This document shows, in pieces, positions 57,450 through 64,000 of a stretch of 64,000 nt of DNA (within the stretch, counting starts at the first letter, position 1; the number at the start of each line of letters is the position of its first letter). The notes beneath the pieces are model-generated. The model saw only the letters and a program-made list of their open reading frames with translations. It ran no database searches and had not been told where the DNA came from. The translations under genes and the position numbers were made by a program. This stretch comes from Thermothelomyces thermophilus ATCC 42464 (lineage: Eukaryota > Ascomycota > Sordariomycetes > Sordariales > Chaetomiaceae), in contig NC_016477.1 of NCBI RefSeq assembly GCF_000226095.1, positions 3,100,001 through 3,164,000 on the forward strand. The letters run 5' to 3'.

Positions 57450-58359
57450 TCACCAGGCGTTGCGGTCCCAGTTGGGATCTGTCATATGCCATCCGGCATG
57501 GGTCAGCTTCCGTCCCCTGGATGGATGCCCGTCCGCGCCCTCACAAAAGGAGAGAAGAGAATAAGGTAAGAAGAAGGAGGAAGACGTACCCTGCACAAAG
57601 GCGGCCAGGACCTTGCTCCCCGTCTGTAGCAGCGGGTGGCCGACGACGATCTTGAGGAACTTCTCGAGGCCGGCGCGGCGGCCCTCGATCACGTCGTCGC
57701 TGAACCGGTTCGTGAACACCTTGCCGGGCAGCGGGGGGATGGTGACGCGGGCGCTCTCGCGCTCGAGAATGTCGCGGAAGTACTCAAAGTCCGAGTAGCG
57801 CCGCCGCACGCTCGAGTGGCGCACCTTGAAGGCCGGGATGTTGGTGCGGCACACGATCTCGTAGTCGGTGTACATGTGCCGGCCGATGCCATGCGTACGC
57901 GGGTTGCGGACCTGTCGTCGTGTTCTCTCCCCGCGGGGCCCCGACATCTCACCGTCGCGGGCCGGGTTCGTCGGTCAGCCTGTCTTGTTCCTTTTTTTCA
58001 TCCTTGGATTTTCACGTTGTTTTGCCGTTGCGTTGCGGCGGTTGCTGTGTTGCTCCATGTCCAGGTGGGCAAGGAAGGGGCCGGAGGGAGGGGGAAGGGA
58101 GGGGGAAGGGAGGGAGAGGGTGATGAGATGCTGAACGAACCTCGATTTCTAGGAAATTCTCGGGCGGCCCATAAATCTCGTCGAATGATTGCGGTCTCGA
58201 TTCCGGCAGTGACTGCAGGATGGGTCGGTGAAGGCGGGCAGCGGCGGCCTCGGCGGCTGACCTTGTTGCGGAGGATGTGGAGGAAGACGCCGGCGTCTGC
58301 TGCTGCTTCGAGTCGGCAGGCGCCGTTTGGGTGTTCGCATCATCCGTCTGCGACGCCAT
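57450..58359 (-). CDS. SNX3: Sorting nexin-3 (Snx3/Grd19)
   Basis: Three exons: 58359-58141, 57911-57590 and 57478-57450 (189 residues), donors GTTCGT and GTACGT, acceptors GACGACAG and ATGACAG. After a 45-residue Gln/Thr/Ser/Ala-rich leader comes [12 protein letters not shown] and a PX domain (about 74-181): [35 protein letters not shown] with the phosphoinositide-binding Arg111-Tyr112, IPPLPGKVF and [15 protein letters not shown], ending DPNWDRNAW. Near-identity to the Snx3 core supports binding of phosphatidylinositol-3-phosphate on early endosomes and retromer-dependent retrieval of cargo to the Golgi. The last exon encodes only nine residues. The first intron is 229 nt, long for this locus, with purine-rich repeats. 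Confidence 0.95.
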
Positions 58360-59239
58360 CTTGGCTATTGGTGATGATAGCGGCGGCCGTGTTACTCTCG
58401 CTCGATGTGGTGGGAGAGAGAGAGAGAGGGACTCCCCTCCTCGTTCGTTGCGGTCTACGGACTCGTCCCTGATACGACGGGGTATGTATGTAGGTAGGTA
58501 GCGCGTTTCGTGCGCTGTTTCTGGGAGGTATGTTCTCCAGTGCGTAGGTTGTCGAAGAAACTCGTGTGATGGTCGAGTTGTGGCAGAGCCGGGACGGCGC
58601 GTGATTCGAGTTGGAGGCCTTGTCGAAAGCTCAAGCCGATAAGCTGTTGAGGATGGCAAGGTGGGGTAACTTCCAGAACCGCGGATCGGTGGGGACAGCC
58701 GCAATGACCACTCGCCCGTTCAGAGCATCCTAGTACACGGAATACTCCCGACATGTGGCAGGACTACGACGTCGCTCAGCGGCAGAACATTCCGCGACAA
58801 CATAGCCACAGGTTTAGAAGTGATTTGGTTTCTGCGGGATTCCATGCAACTCAATTGCCCTCTCAAACGCCTGATGTATTCTCGTGTCTCTACCGTACTG
58901 TACATGCGTGCACACGTATAACGTACTTTGTTGCGCCTGCCACTGTCCATCATCAGGAGACTCCCATCTCTAGCACGGGCTCCGTTGCCGGTTTTCCCGC
59001 GAAGCAGGTTGACATGAGCCTCGCAACATGGGTCCTCCAAGTAACAGCCTCATAGCCTCAGTCTTGAGCTGAAGACATGCCTCATCAAGCGCACGCTCCA
59101 ACTCCGCTGAGAAGTGGTTATGGCTTCTAAGGGAAAAACCTCGCCACACCTATGCCGTGCTGCCCGGCCACCGCACTGGTAGAAACGGTTTCGGTTGACC
59201 AAGAAAGACCACGAATGTAGAAGCCCAATGCGGGCTCCT
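58360..59239. other. Intergenic region between SF3A1 3' end and SNX3 promoter
   Basis: This is 880 bp that must contain the SF3A1 3' end and, next to 58360, the SNX3 promoter (both genes on minus). A GA tract lies at 58410-58428 and a GTATGTATGTAGGTAGGTAG run at 58482-58501. No coding frame with family features is seen. Confidence 0.55.
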
Positions 59240-60961
59240 TCACTTCTTGTCGGCAAACTTTTGATGGATAGCCCGAATTTGCTCGTCGAGGTTGAAGGTC
59301 TGTAGCTGATTGATATGCGCCTGGCTCTTGCCATCCGGGTTGCCATCGAACGCGTGGAGCGCAACCTTTTTTCTCCGGGCAAGCTCCTCTTCCGAGACGG
59401 CCTGGCCGGTGGTGGTGTCGAACACATCGCTCCGCTGGCTGGCGAGACGTTTGAGGTTGTTGGCCACCTCTGCCGTAGACAGGTTGGTCGTGGCATACCG
59501 GGCTTCGGCCTTGGCCTTCTGTTCCTTCCACCGTGGATCGAGCAGCTCGACTGCAGTCCTGAGTTAGCACGACCACCGAAAAAAAAAAAAAAAAAAAGAA
59601 GAGAGAGAAAGTATGGGAGAGGGGAACTGACTTCTCATGTGCTCGTCCATCTCGTTGAGCGGGATCTGCTGCTTGCAGTTTGGACACATTGCCGTCTGCG
59701 TGCCGAACTTGCTGGCTGCTCGTTGCGCCGCGCGCGGAACATAGTTCTCCTTGATCTTCATTGGCGCAGCGCCACCGCGGGCTTCGGCCTGCGCCTGCTG
59801 CACACGCGTCCGTTCTTGCTCCTTCTCCTGTGCCTTTTGAGCCTCCTCCTCCTTCTCCTCCTCGGCAGACTTTGTGCGCGAGGCGAGAGGAACAGGCGCG
59901 CCCTGTGCCGGCGGTGGGGGCGCATTGTTGGCCTGGGCGGTGGCAGGTGCTGCTGGGGGTGGCTGCGTGGCTGGTGCTTGCGCGCCGTATGTTTGGGGCG
60001 GGTAGGCGTTGTAGCTGGTGTCTTCGAAGGGGAAGGCCTCCTCGATCCGGAGGGTAGAGCTGACCGAGACCTTGTTCTTCTCCTCCAACGAGGCGTACTG
60101 GAGGTCGTTGAGCGTCGTCGGAGGCGGGAGGTTCGCCTGATCGTCGGCCTCGGTGAAGACAATGGTCTCGACCACGACAAAGTCGTTCCAGTCGATCCGC
60201 GCAAACTCCATCTTCTTCTTCTCCTCTTCCTCCTCTTGCTTGGCCTTCTCGGCCTCTTGCCACTTCGCGTACGCGGCCCTCTGCTTCGCGCGCGCCAATA
60301 CCTTGTACTTGTCCGCAACGTTCTGCCGCAGCTGGTCGACCCGCTCCTGCTGGGCCTTGCCCCCCTCGCCGTTGACGCCGCTCTCGCGCAGGAGGATGGT
60401 GTACTGGTCAATCATGCTCTGAAAGAAGTTGTGGAATGTGTGGTTGGGTATCAGGAACTGAAATTGGGGGTTGCTCGCCTCACGCTGGGCAAGCTGTGTC
60501 ATGAATGGCCGGCCGTTTTTGGCGACGAACAGGGCAGTTAGTCGCACGATCTCCAAATCTTTCTGGCTCATACGAGGCATACGGGCTGAGAATTGGAAAT
60601 CCGGCGGCTTTGGCGGCCCCGCTGGCTTCTCCTGGGCGGGCGCGGCGGCTGCCTCTCCGACACGGCCAGCCGAGAGCGCAGTGCCCCGTCCGTTCCTGAT
60701 CTCTTCTTTGCGCCATTCGTAGTACGCGTTGTACGGGTCGGAGCTCGACATCAAGAAGCTGAACTTGGGGTTCTTGCCATGGTTGTCGCGAATCCGCTGC
60801 TCAAGGCCGGCACCACCGCGCATCACGTAACCCGCCGTTTTCTCGATGGCCTCGCGGATCTCGCCCGGTGGCGGGATGATGACGCCCGGCGGCGGCTTGA
60901 GATTGTCGAGCGCCGCCGCCGCGTCTGCGGCCGCATCGCCGTTCGTCGCCGCCACAGCCAT
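59240..60961 (-). CDS. PRP21: U2 snRNP splicing factor SF3a subunit 1 (Prp21)
   Basis: Two exons, 60961-59632 and 59550-59240, with an 81-nt intron (GTCAGT, GACTGCAG), giving 546 residues. Two SURP modules are visible at about 36-80 (IREAIEKTAGYVMRGGAGLE, NPKFSFL, DPYNAYYEW) and about 137-180 (IVRLTALFVAKNGRPFMTQL, NPQFQFL, HNFFQSMIDQY). A PRP21-like central domain follows (RIDWNDFVVVETIVF). A Pro/Ala-rich linker and a Glu/Gln-rich helix lead to the conserved CPNCKQQIPLNEMDEHM and IELLDPRWKEQK, which the intron splits. SF3a binds the U2 snRNP and is needed for branch-site recognition. The human homologue ends in a ubiquitin-like domain; here the protein stops earlier, as in other fungi. A poly(T) run lies in the intron. 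It is divergent from the mannosyltransferase gene. Confidence 0.95.
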
Positions 60962-62041
60962 TACACGTATTTTGTTGATTGCCGATTGTTGTGATGGACG
61001 CGCAGAAGCTGTTGTTCGGGTTTTCCGTGACGGCCGCTGTTCGCGCGAGTTGTTGATGGTTGCATTCCACGTACGGGCAATCCACACAGCCTAGTCGACC
61101 CCCCTTGTCGTTTTCGAGGTTTTGACTACGCTAGTTTAGTGTACGGCGGAACATGGTCCGTGCAACAGCATCCGTGGTACGCCTTACTATAGTAGTACAC
61201 TGTACGGAGTACAGAGTACTCGATAGTGTACGGATGTAATCTATACGGATTACTTGTATTACGCAGCATGCAGTATTAGGTACGGACGTTATTGCAAGGC
61301 TCCAGGATTCAATAAGGGCTTGAAGAGATTTCGATCCGACTGCCACCACACTTTATAACAATCTTATATAGCCTCGGCTCACTCCATTGGCTGGCTTTGG
61401 CTTGGTGTCGCGTACGGAATATTCGTCGTGTACGGAGTACGGAGTATGGAATACCGCTCGTACGTGCCAAGGAATCGCATCGTATCAATCAAGTGGGCTC
61501 GCCCCGGGTTGCGGACCGGGGAGTGGCTCGTGCCATGCGACAGGGAACCAATCGATGCCTGGCACAGCCCGGGAACCCACCAGCTTCGACCGTTTACAGA
61601 AGGACAAGGGTGAGTTAAGGCCACTTCAGCTCAATCAATTTTATGGCGAGATGCCTGTCAGCGTAGGCTTCAACTGCAACCCCCTTTCCGAGTCCACCTC
61701 AGCGATCTCCTATAGTAGATCGAAGCCAGGACAAGACACACTGGCGAGCTCTCTCGTCTTTCTTTTACCCCCTTCGACACCAGCCGTTCTTCTTCTGTGG
61801 TTGTCGATTGGACCTTCTGCATTTATCCTTTGTACTTCGATGGTAACCTTTTAATTGGAGCTTGACCTTTCGCGACTCTCGTTAATCCCCCGTTTCTTTA
61901 TGATCGACGCGCCTGCGGCTGCAACCGCCACGACGTTTCAACGCACGCCCTGAATTAAGCCCGACGTGCCGAAACTCGAATCGAAGCAGTCCCGCGCTGA
62001 AGTCCTGATTACCACGTCAATTCGTTGTCAAACCGCCTAGC
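60962..62041. promoter_or_regulatory. Bidirectional promoter region SF3A1/PMT2
   Basis: This is 1,080 bp between divergent starts. Its middle (about 61195-61460) is packed with TACGGAGTA and related words (GTACGGAGTACAGAGTAC, then CGGATTAC and a second TACGGAGTACGGAGTA), the same dispersed motif as in the 25.9-39 kb gene desert. No coding frame with family features is seen. Confidence 0.5.
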
Positions 62042-64000
62042 ATGGCTCGATCGGCGAGCTCCAAGCCGCCGGCCGCGAGGGCATCCCCCCCGCCGGCGCC
62101 GTCGAGCATCGATGAGAAACTCAACTCGAACGCGACGAAGCGCAAGGACGATGATTACTCCTCCGAGGGCGTCGAGGACCATGATGTCTTTCTGCTCCCG
62201 GGCTCCGACTTCAAGCTCGTCCTCGCCATAACCCTGCTAGCTGCTGCTGTGCGCTTGTTCCGCATCTACCAACCCAGCAGCGTCGTGTTCGACGAGGTCC
62301 AGTATGTTTCTCGGCGCTCGTCCTTCCCGCGCTCGTGACAGACCTTGGCTGACGCACCATACCGACAGCTTTGGCGGGTTTGCGACCAAGTACATCAAGG
62401 GCAAGTTCTTCATGGACGTGCACCCGCCGCTCGCAAAGTTGATGATCACGCTCTTCGGCTGGCTTGCCGGATTCAAGGGTAACTTCGACTTCAAGGATAT
62501 TGGAAAGGATTATGTCGAGCCCGGCGTCCCATACGTGGCCATGCGCATGTTCCCGGCCATCTGCGGCATCCTCCTGGCCCCGACCATGTTCCTGACCCTC
62601 AAGGCTGCTGGTTGCCGTACTTTCACCGCTGTCATGGGTGCCGGTCTCATCATCTTCGGTTCGTCGCATTGTTTCCTCGTTATCACGCTAGCGCGCCGCA
62701 TTGCTGATTGTTGCTCTAGAGAATGGCCTCCTCACCCAGGCGCGTCTGATTCTTCTCGACTCTCCTCTTATGATCGCCACCGCCTTCACTGTTCTCTCGT
62801 TCACGTCTTTCACTAACCAGCAGGAGCTGGGTCCCTCGCGGGCCTTCGGGTTGAGCTGGTGGTTTTGGCTTGTCATGACCGGCCTCGGCCTGGGTATGAC
62901 CGTCAGCATCAAGTGGGTTGGGCTGTTTACCATTGCCTGGGTCGGCTCCTTGACTCTGGTCCAGCTCTGGGTTCTCCTTGGCGATTACAAGCACGTTACA
63001 ATCGTATGGGCTCCCGACCTGTTCCTCACGCTCTGACGGGCTGCTAACGGCTGCACAGCGTATCTTCGCCAAGCACTTCATGGCCCGCGTCTTCTGTCTC
63101 ATCATCATTCCCTTAACTTTCTACTTGGCCATGTTCGGAATCCACTTCCTCTGCCTGCGCAATCCCGGCGATGGCGACGGCTTCATGAGTTCCGAATTCC
63201 AGTCGACTCTGAACTCCAAGGCAATGAAGAACGTCCCGGCGGACGTTCTTCTGGGTAGCCGAATCACCATCAGACATGTCAACACCCAGGGCGGTTATCT
63301 CCACTCCCACCCTCTGATGTACCCTACCGGTTCGAAGCAACAGCAGATCACCCTGTACCCCCACAAGGACGATAACAACCTGTGGCTCGTCGAGAATCAG
63401 ACCCAACCGCTTGACATCAACGGCCAGCCCATCAACGGCACCGACGCCTGGTATAAGCTCCCCGAGCCTCACTACGTCGAGAACGGCGCCATCATCCGCC
63501 TGAACCATCTCGCCACCCACCGTCGTCTCCACTCTCACGATGTCCGCCCTCCCATCACGGAGGCCGACTGGCAGAACGAAGTTTCTGCGTACGGTTACGA
63601 GGGTTTCGACGGCGATGCCAACGACTTCTTCCGCGTTGAGATCGTCAAGAAGAAGTCCAAGCCCGGCGTCGCCCAAGAACGCCTCCGCACGATCGACACC
63701 AAGTTCAGGCTCATCCACATCATGACCGGCTGCGTGCTGTTCTCCCACAAGGTGAAACTCCCCGAGTGGGCGTCGGAGCAGCAGGAAGTCACCTGTGCCC
63801 GCGGAGGGACCCTTCCCAACAGCCTGTGGTACATTGAGTACAACGATCATCCCATGCTGGGCCCGGACGCTGAGACGGTCAACTACCGCAATCCCGGCTT
63901 CTTTGGTAAGTTCTGGGAGCTGCAGAAGGTCATGTGGAAGACGAATGCTGGTCTCGTTGAATCCCACGCCTGGGACTCCCGTCCTCCGTCGTGGCCCATC
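62042..64000 (+). CDS. PMT2: Protein O-mannosyltransferase, PMT2 family (5' part; runs off window)
   Basis: Four exons so far: 62042-62301, 62369-62658, 62720-63003 and 63059-64000, still open at the edge (592 residues, no stop). Donors are GTATGT, GTTCGT and GTATGG. A cytosolic N-terminus is followed by a first membrane span (about 57-77). The lumenal loop 1 has the acidic pair Asp84-Glu85 in VVFDEVHFGG and MDVHPPLAKLM. Several further spans follow (VAMRMFPAICGILLAPTMF and onward), then a MIR domain (about 340-515) in the large lumenal loop. The family transfers mannose from dolichyl-phosphate mannose to Ser/Thr of secretory proteins in the ER; PMT2 members act as heterodimers with PMT1 members. 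The MIR segment and the sequence LWLVENQTQPL favour PMT2 over PMT1/PMT4. The remaining membrane spans lie beyond the window. Confidence 0.93.

Noticed and set aside
59315-60541. 408-codon plus-strand frame opposite SF3A1
   Set aside because: It is the shadow of a GC-rich coding exon: Leu/Arg-rich product with no family features, while the minus strand carries conserved SURP modules.
22943-64000. A secondary-metabolite or other functional gene cluster around the Zn2Cys6 protein and methyltransferase
   Set aside because: They are 14.5 kb apart with no synthase, oxidase or transporter between them, and the following genes are unrelated housekeeping functions.

Overview
This window is nuclear DNA of a filamentous ascomycete, most likely a Sordariomycete. 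The case rests on dense short spliceosomal introns with fungal GTRNGT donors, CTRAC-like branch sites and YAG acceptors, a Zn2Cys6 regulator, typical ascomycete housekeeping orthologues, and an AT-rich block of retrotransposons damaged by RIP (repeat-induced point mutation). I do not name a species.

Region 1, about 1-19.4 kb, is a RIP-degraded nest of LTR retrotransposons. Three copies of one chromodomain Ty3/gypsy family (A, B, D) and one Ty1/copia element (C) are present. A (left part off the window) ends in an LTR at 2235-2661 and interrupts B inside its RNase H region. C is split by the complete gypsy element D (9275-16822, minus strand, two 418-bp LTRs, 5-bp duplication ATCTA) and again by a solo LTR (17656-18107, duplication AATAT). 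Nearly every in-frame stop is TAG, as expected from CAG or TGG after C-to-T change in CpA. Each gypsy copy also carries a degraded antisense reading frame between the chromodomain and the 3' LTR with a Zn2Cys6-like cysteine pattern. This is the most unusual feature of the window.

Region 2, about 18.7-39 kb, is gene-poor. It starts with a host-like pseudogene at the isochore edge (18.7-19.63 kb). The only gene I can support is a proline-rich Zn2Cys6 protein (22.9-24.4 kb, minus). About 14.5 kb follow without a recognisable gene but with homopolymers, microsatellites and many copies of two short palindromic words (TACGGAGTA/ACTCCGTA and GTATGTAC/GTACATAC).

Region 3, about 39-64 kb, is gene-rich: a SAM methyltransferase with an 8-nt microexon (+); an SHB17-type sedoheptulose-1,7-bisphosphatase (-); a small membrane/coiled-coil protein, probably mitochondrial (+); UBP6/USP14 (-); ARPC4 (+); an RRM protein (+); a RIM2-type mitochondrial pyrimidine nucleotide carrier (+); SNX3/Grd19 (-); SF3A1/Prp21 (-); and the 5' part of a PMT2-family protein O-mannosyltransferase (+), cut by the window edge. 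These genes serve separate housekeeping jobs (carbon metabolism, proteasome, actin, splicing, mitochondrial transport, endosomal sorting, glycosylation); I see no biosynthetic cluster. Exon coordinates were derived by hand from splice signals and family conservation.
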